Assembly: GCA_019745275.1 (NCBI GenBank)
Contig: JAIETJ010000079.1
Coordinates: forward strand, 1-43,456
DNA length: 43,456 nt
Source of the DNA: Pseudomonadaceae bacterium
GTDB lineage: Bacteria > Pseudomonadota > Gammaproteobacteria > Pseudomonadales > Pseudomonadaceae
Direction of reading: 5' to 3'
The first letter of the stretch is position 1; every line of letters starts with the position of its first letter. The notes beneath the pieces are model-generated. The model saw nothing but the letters and a program-made list of their open reading frames with translations. It was not told where the DNA came from and made no database searches. A program made the position numbers and the translations under genes. Positions 35,438 to 43,456 of this stretch are shown piece after piece.

Positions 35438-36739
35438 TTGTTCTTCGAGCGTCATGAAGGTGGTGAGCGGGCCATTCTGGTTCATTTGGATGGCCAAGAT
35501 CCCGAGGCGCGCGAAGATCCTCAGGAATTCCAAGAGTTAGCCCTCTCGGCCGGTGCCGAAACAGCTTGCTTCGTCACAGTGCCGCGTCAGCGGCCAACGG
35601 CCAAATACCTAATCGGTAGCGGTAAGGTCGCGGAACTGCGCGAGTTGGTGCAGGCCGAGCAGGCCGAACTGGTGATTTTTAATCACGTCCTTACACCCAG
35701 CCAAGAGCGCAATCTAGAGCGTGTTTTTGAGTGTCGGGTGCTCGACCGTACCGGATTGATTCTGGATATCTTTGCCCAGCGTGCGCGTACCCATGAGGGT
35801 AAGCTGCAGGTTGAGTTGGCTCAGTTGGGGCACATGAGCACGCGCTTGGTGCGCGGCTGGACTCACCTTGAACGACAGAAGGGCGGCATCGGTCTGCGCG
35901 GGCCGGGTGAAACTCAGCTAGAAACCGACCGTCGCTTGTTGCGCATCCGCATCGGCCAGATCAAGCAAAAGCTTGAGAAGGTTCGTAGCCAGCGTGAGCA
36001 GGCGCGACGCGGGCGTAAGCGAGCCGATATTCCCTCGGTGTCCTTGGTCGGGTACACCAACGCCGGCAAGTCAACCTTGTTCAATGCCTTGACCGATTCG
36101 GAGGTGTTTGCCGCCGATCAGTTATTTGCCACGCTCGATCCGACCTTGCGCCGTCTTGAGGTCGATGATTTAGGGCCGATAGTGTTGGCCGATACCGTGG
36201 GTTTTATTCGGCATTTACCGCATAAACTAGTTGAGGCTTTTCGCGCCACACTTGAAGAGTCGAGTAACTCAGATTTGCTCCTGCACGTCATCGACGCCCA
36301 CGAGCCTGAGCGTTTAGCGCAGATCGAACAGGTGTTGGTGGTGCTCGGTGAAATCGGCGCGCAAGACTTGCCGATGCTTGAGATCTACAACAAGGTCGAT
36401 TTGCTCGAAGGTGTCGAGCCGCAAATTCAGCGCGATGCAGAGGGGCGGCCGCAGCGGGTTTGGCTGTCGGCGCGTGATGGTCGCGGCTTGGATTTACTCC
36501 GTCAGGCGCTGGCTGAGTTACTCGGTCACGACATGTTTGTGTCTACCCTGTACTTGCCGCAATCTTTAGCGCGGTTGCGTGCGCAATTGTTTGCTTTGGG
36601 CGTAGTGCAGAGCGAAAGTTATGATGAATTGGGCCGCAGCGTGCTGGCCGTTAGCGTGCCGCGTAGCGAGCTGAATCGGTTGGTTAGTCGCGAAGGTTGG
36701 CAGGCCGACGACTTCATCCTGCAACACACTTTGCAATAA
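35438..36739 (+). CDS. hflX: Ribosome-rescue GTPase HflX
   Basis: HflX is a GTPase that splits stalled or heat-damaged ribosomes. The 433-residue protein has an N-terminal glycine-rich nucleotide-binding region (about 1-190) with TRLVRGWTHLERQKGGIG and RGPGETQLETDRRLL. A G domain follows with GYTNAGKSTLF, DTVGFIRHLP and NKVD. The start is TTG at 35438, backed by ATAGGAG 8 nt upstream and family alignment. It lies 12 bp after hfq and about 97 bp before hflK. Confidence 0.96.
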   Translation: MFFERHEGGERAILVHLDGQDPEAREDPQEFQELALSAGAETACFVTVPRQRPTAKYLIGSGKVAELRELVQAEQAELVIFNHVLTPSQERNLERVFECRVLDRTGLILDIFAQRARTHEGKLQVELAQLGHMSTRLVRGWTHLERQKGGIGLRGPGETQLETDRRLLRIRIGQIKQKLEKVRSQREQARRGRKRADIPSVSLVGYTNAGKSTLFNALTDSEVFAADQLFATLDPTLRRLEVDDLGPIVLADTVGFIRHLPHKLVEAFRATLEESSNSDLLLHVIDAHEPERLAQIEQVLVVLGEIGAQDLPMLEIYNKVDLLEGVEPQIQRDAEGRPQRVWLSARDGRGLDLLRQALAELLGHDMFVSTLYLPQSLARLRAQLFALGVVQSESYDELGRSVLAVSVPRSELNRLVSREGWQADDFILQHTLQ

Positions 36740-36836
36740 AGCCTGTGCCTGCGGCTTTGCCGTGGGTGGTGGGCATTCTGTAGCATTGGCGGGCGTACCG
36801 CGGGTGCGTCTTGGCTTTATTAGTATGGAGAACGCT

Positions 36837-37988
36837 ATGGCTTGGAATGAGCCGGGTGGCAACTCGAATAATCAGGATCCTTGGGGTGGCCGTAAAGGCG
36901 GCGACCGTAAAGGGCCGCCGGATCTCGACGAGGCTTTCCGCAAGCTACAAGAAAGCCTGAATGGGCTTTTTGGTGGTGGAAATAAACGCAATGCCGATGA
37001 CGGTAGTAGCGGTGGTGGCTTTGCGCTGCTGGGCATTGGTTTGTTGGTGGGCGCAGTGCTCTGGCTGTTTAGTGCGGTGTATACCGTCGACGCTCAAGAG
37101 CAGGCGGTCATCTTACGGTTGGGTAAATACCAAACGACCGAAGGCAATGGTTTGCATATTTACTTCCCTCCGTTTGAGAAGAAATATCAAGCCAATGTCA
37201 CCAGCGAGCGCTCGTACACCAAGCAAGGGCAGATGCTCACCGAAGACGAAAACATCGTCGAAGTGCCGCTGACCGTGCAGTACAAAATCAGCAATTTAGA
37301 AGATTTTGTCCTCAAGGTGGAAAATCCGGAAGTTAGCCTGCAGCAAGCTACTGAGAGCGCCTTGCGCCACGTAGTCGGCTCTACGGCAATGGATCAGGTG
37401 CTGACCGAGGGTCGAGTTTTAATGGCCAGCGAGATCAAAGAGCGCTTGCAGCGCTATCTGGACACCTATCAGACCGGTATTACCGTGACTCAGGTGAACG
37501 TGCAAAACGCCGCCGCACCGCGTGAAGTACAGGAAGCCTTTGATGACGTGATTCGTGCTCGTGAAGATGAGCAGCGCGAGAAAAACCAGGCGGAAACCTA
37601 CGCTTATGGCGTGGTGCCCGAGGCTCGCGGTCAAGCGCAGCGGTTGCTGGAAGATGCCAGCGGTTATCGTGAAGAGGTGGTTTCGCGCGCTAAGGGTGAA
37701 GCTGATCGCTTTACTAAGTTGGTTGCCGAATACCGTAAAGCGCCCGAGATTACCCGTCAGCGGTTGTATCTGGACACCATGCAGGATGTCTTTACTAACA
37801 CCAGCAAAATCATGATGACGGGCGATAAAGCTCAGAACAGCATGGTTTACTTGCCGCTGGATAAAATGATGGAAGGTCGCACGGCGGTTGCTCCAGCGTT
37901 GCCGGCAGTGAATGCTAATGGCGAGGCGGGTGCGCGTGTGCCGGTCGATATCACTGCGCGCGATTTGCGTTCGCGGGAGGCTCGCTGA
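36837..37988 (+). CDS. hflK: FtsH modulator HflK
   Basis: HflK and HflC assemble around the membrane protease FtsH and limit its access to substrates. The 383-residue protein has a glycine-rich cytoplasmic start (MAWNEPGGNSNNQDPWGG), a membrane helix at about 60-80 and an SPFH/Band-7 domain facing the periplasm. A long helix and a C-tail follow. ATG 36837 has GGAGA 6 nt upstream; an ATG four codons earlier is in frame but has no ribosome site. The stop overlaps the start of hflC by 1 bp (TGATG), a sign of coupling. Confidence 0.95.
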   Translation: MAWNEPGGNSNNQDPWGGRKGGDRKGPPDLDEAFRKLQESLNGLFGGGNKRNADDGSSGGGFALLGIGLLVGAVLWLFSAVYTVDAQEQAVILRLGKYQTTEGNGLHIYFPPFEKKYQANVTSERSYTKQGQMLTEDENIVEVPLTVQYKISNLEDFVLKVENPEVSLQQATESALRHVVGSTAMDQVLTEGRVLMASEIKERLQRYLDTYQTGITVTQVNVQNAAAPREVQEAFDDVIRAREDEQREKNQAETYAYGVVPEARGQAQRLLEDASGYREEVVSRAKGEADRFTKLVAEYRKAPEITRQRLYLDTMQDVFTNTSKIMMTGDKAQNSMVYLPLDKMMEGRTAVAPALPAVNANGEAGARVPVDITARDLRSREAR

Positions 37989-38854
37989 TGAGCAATAAAT
38001 CACTGATTTCGCTGATCTTCGGATTGGCCGTTGCGGTTGTTGCGTGGAACAGTTTTTACGTTGTTTCGGTAACGGAAAAAGCCGTGCTGCTGCAGTTTGG
38101 TCGCATTGTTCAGGCTGATGTTCAGCCGGGTCTGCACGTCAAGATCCCGTTTATTAACCATGTGCGTACCTTTGATGCGCGTCTGCAGACGCTGGATTCG
38201 CCGACTCAGCGTTTCCTTACGCTGGAGAAAAAGGCGGTCATGGTGGATGCCTACGCTAAGTGGCGAATCGCCGATGCTGGGCGCTTCTACACTTCGATTT
38301 CAGGGCTTAAGCAGATTGCCAATGATCGTTTGTCGCAGCGTCTAGAGTCGGGTCTGCGCGATGAGTTCGGTAAGCGCACCTTGCATGAGGTGGTGTCGGG
38401 TGAGCGTGATGCGCTGATGGCAGATATCACCGCTTCGCTAAATAAGCTGGCAATGAAAGAGCTGGGCATTGAAGTCATCGATGTGCGGGTCAAGACCATC
38501 GATTTGCCTAAGGAGGTCAATCGCAGCGTATTTGAGCGCATGAGCACTGAGCGTGAGCGTGAGGCGCGTGAGCATCGCGCTAAGGGTAAGGAGTTGGCCG
38601 AAGGTATTCGCGCTGACGCCGATCGCCAGCGTCGGGTCTTGTTGGCTGAGGCTTATCGCGGTTCGGAGGAGGCGCGTGGTGATGGTGATGCCTTGGCAGC
38701 GGCCATCTACTCTAAGGCTTATGGCTTGGATCAGGAGTTTTACGCGTTCTACCGCAGTTTGCGGGCCTACCGCGAAAGCTTTGCGAGCAAGAGCGATGTG
38801 TTAGTGCTTGATCCGAATAGCGAGTTCTTTCGCTATCTGCAAAAGTCCAAGTAG
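37988..38854 (+). CDS. hflC: FtsH modulator HflC
   Basis: This is the partner of HflK in the FtsH membrane complex. The 288-residue protein has an N-terminal membrane helix (about 5-27), then the SPFH domain opening VSVTEKAVLLQFGRIVQ, and a charged coiled-coil region with ERMSTEREREAREHRAKGKE. It starts in the last codon of hflK. A strong terminator stands 72 bp after the stop, closing the long run of genes. Confidence 0.96.
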   Translation: MSNKSLISLIFGLAVAVVAWNSFYVVSVTEKAVLLQFGRIVQADVQPGLHVKIPFINHVRTFDARLQTLDSPTQRFLTLEKKAVMVDAYAKWRIADAGRFYTSISGLKQIANDRLSQRLESGLRDEFGKRTLHEVVSGERDALMADITASLNKLAMKELGIEVIDVRVKTIDLPKEVNRSVFERMSTEREREAREHRAKGKELAEGIRADADRQRRVLLAEAYRGSEEARGDGDALAAAIYSKAYGLDQEFYAFYRSLRAYRESFASKSDVLVLDPNSEFFRYLQKSK

Positions 38855-38925
38855 TAGGTGTCGGCCTTGGCGGACGCACGTCGTCCGCTGAGGTTACCGC
38901 TGAATAAAACGTGTTATTATAAATC

Positions 38926-38949
38926 AGCCGGGATAACCCCGGCTTTTTT
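38926..38949 (+). terminator. Rho-independent terminator after hflC
   Basis: AGCCGGG (38926-38932) pairs with CCCGGCT (38938-38944), then a T-run to 38949. It ends the transcript from hflK-hflC. The remaining 168 bp to hisZ hold no gene I can support. Confidence 0.9.
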
Positions 38950-39117
38950 GCGTCTGCGGCAAGCGTGGGTGGTGGTCCGGCGGCGTTTTACGCGGTTACC
39001 CATTGCGCCTGTTGGCAATATTGCGTTTACCGGGCATGACCAGCGCATTGCTGGGGTCCATCTATCTTTACTGCTTGGCTGAAGGCTTGCCGCCCAGCTC
39101 AAGAGGGAAATGGCAAA

Positions 39118-40305
39118 ATGGCTACGCTAGACCGCTGGTTACTGCCAGATGGCATCGAAGAAGTACTGCCGCAAGAGGCTGCGCGCATCGAGGCCGCCCG
39201 CCGGCAGGTGCTGGATCTATTCCAGCGCTGGGGCTATGAGTTGGTAATCACTCCGCATGTTGAATACCTCGAGTCACTATTGACCGGTGCTGGGCAAGAT
39301 CTCGATCTGCGCACCTTCAAAGTGATCGATCCTAATTCGGGTCGTTTGATGGGCTTTCGTGCCGACATCACCCCGCAGGTGGCGCGTATTGATGCCCACA
39401 GCCTGCGCCGCGAAGGCCCTAGTCGGCTGTGTTATGCCGGTAGCGTGCTGCACGCGCAGCCATGTCCTTTGACGGTTTCGCGCAGCCCCATTCAGCTGGG
39501 TGCCGAACTGTATGGCGATGCCAGTCCGGCCAGTGATGTTGAAGTCATCAGTTTGATGCTCGATACCTTGGCGTTGGCAGATGTGCCCGATGTGCACATG
39601 GACCTTGGGCATGTCGGCATCTATCGGGGGTTGGCGCGTGCCGCTGAGCTGTCGCCGGAGCTTGAGCAGCAATTATTTGATGCGTTGCAGCGTAAAGCTA
39701 TCGATGAAATTGATGCGCTAACGGCTGACTTGCCGGTCGGGCCGCGCAAGATGCTGCAAGCCTTGGCTGAGTTGTGTGGCGACCGTGACGTGCTGGATTT
39801 GGCTCAGGCTTGCTTGGTGGATGCCCCCGATGAGGTGCATGAGGCGCTGGATGAGTTAATGGCTATTGCCGATGCGCTGAGCTTGCGCTATCCGGAAGTG
39901 CCGATGTATTTCGATCTGGGTGAGTTGCGCGGCTACCACTACCACACCGGTGTGGTGTTTGCGGTCTTTGTGCCGGGTGTTGGTCAGTCAATTGCTCAGG
40001 GCGGTCGCTATGATGATATCGGTGCCGATTTTGGCCGTGCGCGTCCGGCTACCGGGTTTTCTACTGATCTAAAAACCCTAGTCAGTCTTGGTCGACTGCC
40101 AGAAATTGCTCAGCCGCTCGGCGTGTGGGCGAGCGATAGCCATGATGTGTATCTGTGGCAAGCGGTACAGCGTTTGCGCGCCGACGGCGTGCGCGTGGTG
40201 CAGGCATTGCCGGGGCAAGAGTTGGCTGCTGCGGCGGCTGCGAGTTGTGATCGTCAGTTGTTGTTGCTTGACGGCCGTTGGCAGGTTGCGCCGCTGGCGC
40301 TCTAG
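39118..40305 (+). CDS. hisZ: ATP phosphoribosyltransferase regulatory subunit HisZ
   Basis: HisZ is a histidyl-tRNA-synthetase-like protein that activates the short-form HisG at the first step of histidine synthesis. The 395-residue protein begins [25 protein letters not shown]. It shows class II synthetase motif 2 ([24 protein letters not shown]) and a late [13 protein letters not shown] motif. It lacks the anticodon-binding domain of true HisRS. A purine-rich stretch (AGAGGG) lies about 9 nt before ATG 39118. It precedes purA by 69 bp, the Pseudomonas arrangement. Confidence 0.96.
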   Translation: MATLDRWLLPDGIEEVLPQEAARIEAARRQVLDLFQRWGYELVITPHVEYLESLLTGAGQDLDLRTFKVIDPNSGRLMGFRADITPQVARIDAHSLRREGPSRLCYAGSVLHAQPCPLTVSRSPIQLGAELYGDASPASDVEVISLMLDTLALADVPDVHMDLGHVGIYRGLARAAELSPELEQQLFDALQRKAIDEIDALTADLPVGPRKMLQALAELCGDRDVLDLAQACLVDAPDEVHEALDELMAIADALSLRYPEVPMYFDLGELRGYHYHTGVVFAVFVPGVGQSIAQGGRYDDIGADFGRARPATGFSTDLKTLVSLGRLPEIAQPLGVWASDSHDVYLWQAVQRLRADGVRVVQALPGQELAAAAAASCDRQLLLLDGRWQVAPLAL

Positions 40306-40320
40306 TCGCTGCCTTACTAA

Positions 40321-41667
<1,347 letters not shown>

Positions 41668-41684
41668 GCGGTTAGCTGTGCTTG

Positions 41685-41712
41685 AAAGGGTCGCCATTGG
41701 CGGCCCTTTTTT
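41685..41712 (+). terminator. Rho-independent terminator after purA
   Basis: GGGTCGCC and GGCGGCCC pair (one U-G) over ATT, with AAA before and a six-T run after. It lies 18 bp past the purA stop. Confidence 0.9.
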
Positions 41713-41772
41713 GTGTGTTGTTGGTAGTGTTGGTGGCGGTGTGCGGGTGCCGATGGGTTAAATCGCAGGCAT

Positions 41773-41797
41773 AAAAAAACCGGCTAAGCCGGTTTTT
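41773..41797. terminator. Terminator for the tRNA-Leu transcript (reads on both strands)
   Basis: CCGGC/GCCGG, with flanking A- and T-tracts, forms a stem on either strand. On the minus strand it lies about 36 bp past the tRNA 3' end, so it most likely ends the tRNA transcript; on the plus strand it backs up the purA terminator. Confidence 0.85.
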
Positions 41798-41832
41798 CGT
41801 CGCTAAGCAATGGTAGCTGCTCAGCATGTAAT

Positions 41833-41919
41833 TGGTGCCCAGAAGAAGACTCGAACTTCCACGATGTTGCCACCGCATGGACCTGAACCATGTGCGTCTA
41901 CCAATTCCGCCATCTGGGC
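41833..41919 (-). tRNA. tRNA-Leu (anticodon CAG)
   Basis: This 87-nt class II tRNA is read on the minus strand and ends with an encoded CCA. The acceptor stem GCCCAGA pairs with TCTGGGC. The anticodon stem CATGG/CCATG holds the loop TTCAGGT, giving anticodon CAG, which reads CUG. A 15-nt variable arm (starting CGGTGGCAAC) marks it as leucine type. The T-arm GGAAG/CTTCT holds loop TTCGAGT. It is encoded between purA and rnr on the opposite strand. Confidence 0.97.
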
Positions 41920-41983
41920 ATTGAGTTGATGATTGCTCATCTAGTCTCAACTACAACGGCGTTTACCGCTGTTGTGGGGCCGC

Positions 41984-42012
41984 ACTATACGGATTGGGTT
42001 TTTACTTGTAAA
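41984..42012 (-). promoter_or_regulatory. Sigma-70 promoter for tRNA-Leu
   Basis: On the minus strand TTTACA (42007-42012) is separated by exactly 17 nt from TATAGT (41984-41989). The bases after the -10 are GCGGCCCC, a GC-rich discriminator as in stringently controlled stable-RNA promoters. A leader of about 58 nt with an imperfect hairpin precedes the tRNA. Confidence 0.85.
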
Positions 42013-42126
42013 CACTTCAGGTAAAATAAATATTATCGTGTCGGTTAAGCTAACTTAAGTCGACGATTCGCGCTTCAATAGGCGCATGGCAACTAATTTT
42101 TATGCAAATAAGGTGAATTCTTTCTA

Positions 42127-43456
42127 ATGGCCGATTGGCAATCCCTCGATCCAGAGGCCGCGCGTGAAGCGGAAAAATACGACAACCCGATCCCTAGCCG
42201 TGAGCTGATCCTAAAGCAGCTCGATGATCGTGGCTCGCCGGCCAATCGCGAGCAGTTGGTGGAAGAATTCGGTCTGACCACCGAAGAGCAGATCGAAGCG
42301 CTGCGCCGTCGCCTGCGCGCTATGGAGCGCGACGGCCAGCTGATTTACACCCGACGTGGCACTTACGCGCCAGTCGACAAGCTGGACCTGATCCTTGGGC
42401 GAGTTACGGGCCATCGTGACGGTTTCGGCTTTCTGGTGCCGGACGACGGCAGTGATGACCTGTTCTTGAGCCCTGCGCAGATGCGCTTGGTGTTTGATGG
42501 CGATCGTGGTTTGGCGCGGGTTTCCGGGTTGGATCGACGTGGTCGTCGCGAAGGCGCGATTGTAGAGGTGCTTACCCGTGCCCGCGAAAGCGTGGTTGGC
42601 CGCTACTACGAAGAGGGCGGCATTGGTTTTGTGCTGCCCGACAATCCGAAAATTCAGCAAGAAGTGCTGGTCACTCCAGGCCGGTCGGCGAATGCCAAAA
42701 TTGGCCAGTTTGTTGAGGTGAAGATCACCCATTGGCCGACCGCGCGCTTTCAGCCGCAAGGCGATATTGTTGAGGTGGTCGGTAATTACATGGCGCCGGG
42801 CATGGAGATTGACGTCGCCCTGCGCAGCTATGACATCCCGCACGTGTGGCCGGATGCGGTGGTCAAAGAAGCCGCCAAGCTCAAGCCGGAAGTGGAAGAA
42901 AAAGACAAAGAAAAGCGCGTTGATCTTCGCCATCTGCCGTTCGTTACCATTGACGGTGAAGATGCGCGCGACTTCGACGACGCCGTCCTGTGTGAGAAGG
43001 CTGGCGGCAAGTGGAACCTGTTTGCCGGTGGCTGGAAGCTCTATGTGGCGATCGCCGACGTGTCGCATTACGTCAAGATTGATTCGGCGCTGGATGTCGA
43101 GGCGACCGTGCGCGGTAACTCGGTGTACTTCCCGGAGCGCGTAATCCCGATGCTGCCGGAAGAGCTATCCAATGGCTTGTGTTCGCTGAATCCGCATGTT
43201 GACCGCTTGGCAATGGTTTGTGAGATGACCATCTCGAAAGCCGGCAAGATGACTGACTACCAGTTCTATGAGGCGGTGATTCACTCGCACGCACGTCTGA
43301 CCTATAACAAGGTCAGTTCGATGCTAGAGCACCCGAAAAGTGCCGAAGGGAAGAAACTAAGCGGTGAATACGCCGATGTAGTGCCGCACCTCAAGCAGCT
43401 TTATTCACTGTACAAAGTATTGCTGGCGGCACGCCAAGAGCGCGGCGCGATTGATT
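42127..43456 (+). CDS. rnr: Ribonuclease R, N-terminal part (runs off the window)
   Basis: RNase R is a processive 3'-5' exoribonuclease that degrades structured RNA and helps in rRNA quality control. The window holds the first 443 codons without a stop. A winged-helix-like region (about 15-80, with QIEALRRRLRAMERDGQL) is followed by two cold-shock OB folds (about 85-260). The RNB catalytic domain then begins near residue 275, with the metal-site motif TIDGEDARDFDDAV and later YVAIADVSHYV. ATG 42127 has AAGGTG 11 nt upstream. The gene is divergent from tRNA-Leu. Weak possible promoter hexamers (TTGTAA 42006, TATTAT 42031, 19-nt spacing) overlap the tRNA promoter. Confidence 0.96.
   Translation, partial: MADWQSLDPEAAREAEKYDNPIPSRELILKQLDDRGSPANREQLVEEFGLTTEEQIEALRRRLRAMERDGQLIYTRRGTYAPVDKLDLILGRVTGHRDGFGFLVPDDGSDDLFLSPAQMRLVFDGDRGLARVSGLDRRGRREGAIVEVLTRARESVVGRYYEEGGIGFVLPDNPKIQQEVLVTPGRSANAKIGQFVEVKITHWPTARFQPQGDIVEVVGNYMAPGMEIDVALRSYDIPHVWPDAVVKEAAKLKPEVEEKDKEKRVDLRHLPFVTIDGEDARDFDDAVLCEKAGGKWNLFAGGWKLYVAIADVSHYVKIDSALDVEATVRGNSVYFPERVIPMLPEELSNGLCSLNPHVDRLAMVCEMTISKAGKMTDYQFYEAVIHSHARLTYNKVSSMLEHPKSAEGKKLSGEYADVVPHLKQLYSLYKVLLAARQERGAID

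Noticed and set aside
38858..39239. Short plus-strand frames between hflC and hisZ
   Set aside because: They run across the hflC terminator or into hisZ and show no known domain or ribosome site.
42006..42036. Sigma-70 promoter for rnr
   Set aside because: TTGTAA and TATTAT are 19 nt apart and the -35 overlaps the tRNA promoter; too weak for a separate call.
42211..43068. 285-codon open frame on the minus strand near the window end
   Set aside because: It is the shadow of rnr, whose plus-strand frame carries the RNB catalytic motif and runs off the window.

Overview
The window looks like a chromosomal segment of a Pseudomonas or a very close relative. The basis is gene content and order: parC, serB, fimX, psd, rhdA, an HDOD gene, motA-motB, rsgA, orn, queG, nnr, tsaE, amiB, mutL, miaA, hfq, hflX, hflK, hflC, hisZ, purA, tRNA-Leu and rnr. 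This is the order I know from the Pseudomonas backbone. FimX, the RhdA active-site loop CQTHHR and hisZ beside purA also fit. The species cannot be told from the sequence alone. I see no prophage, insertion sequence, CRISPR array or rRNA.

Layout. (1) 1-2289: parC (topoisomerase IV subunit A). (2) 2290-11864: the least ordinary part. On the minus strand lie, in transcription order, a membrane 7TM GGDEF/EAL protein, a giant 1947-residue protein, and an orphan periplasmic solute-binding protein. The giant protein joins a cholesterol-oxidase-like GMC flavoenzyme, an alpha/beta hydrolase with a Cys nucleophile box, and a PhoD-type metallophosphatase. The three genes may form one transcription unit. 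(3) 12130-16062: a PqiC-like lipoprotein, an AhpA/YtjB-like membrane protein with a cyclase-like C-terminus, and serB. (4) 16121-23576: five minus-strand genes: fimX, a PilZ-like protein, psd, rhdA and an HDOD protein. (5) 23693-25596: motAB behind a clear sigma-28 promoter. (6) 25656-28460: rsgA, orn and queG. (7) 28531-38854: the tRNA-modification, cell-wall, mismatch-repair and RNA-chaperone run nnr-tsaE-amiB-mutL-miaA-hfq-hflX-hflK-hflC, closed by a terminator. (8) 39118-43456: hisZ, purA, a minus-strand tRNA-Leu(CAG), and the first 443 codons of rnr, cut by the window end.

How the genes work together. Several genes act on surface motility and c-di-GMP: FimX (twitching), the PilZ-like neighbour, the EAL protein and MotAB. 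The nnr-to-hflC block is a housekeeping superoperon. The rest are isolated housekeeping genes.

The most notable signals are the triple-enzyme fusion and a family of 59-nt hairpins. The hairpins have a constant TTTAC/GTAAA core, while the outer stem changes sequence on both arms together. Two copies align without gaps over about 105 bp, 31.6 kb apart. A degenerate third copy, and a differently sequenced hairpin of the same design, lie in the 429-bp gap before serB.
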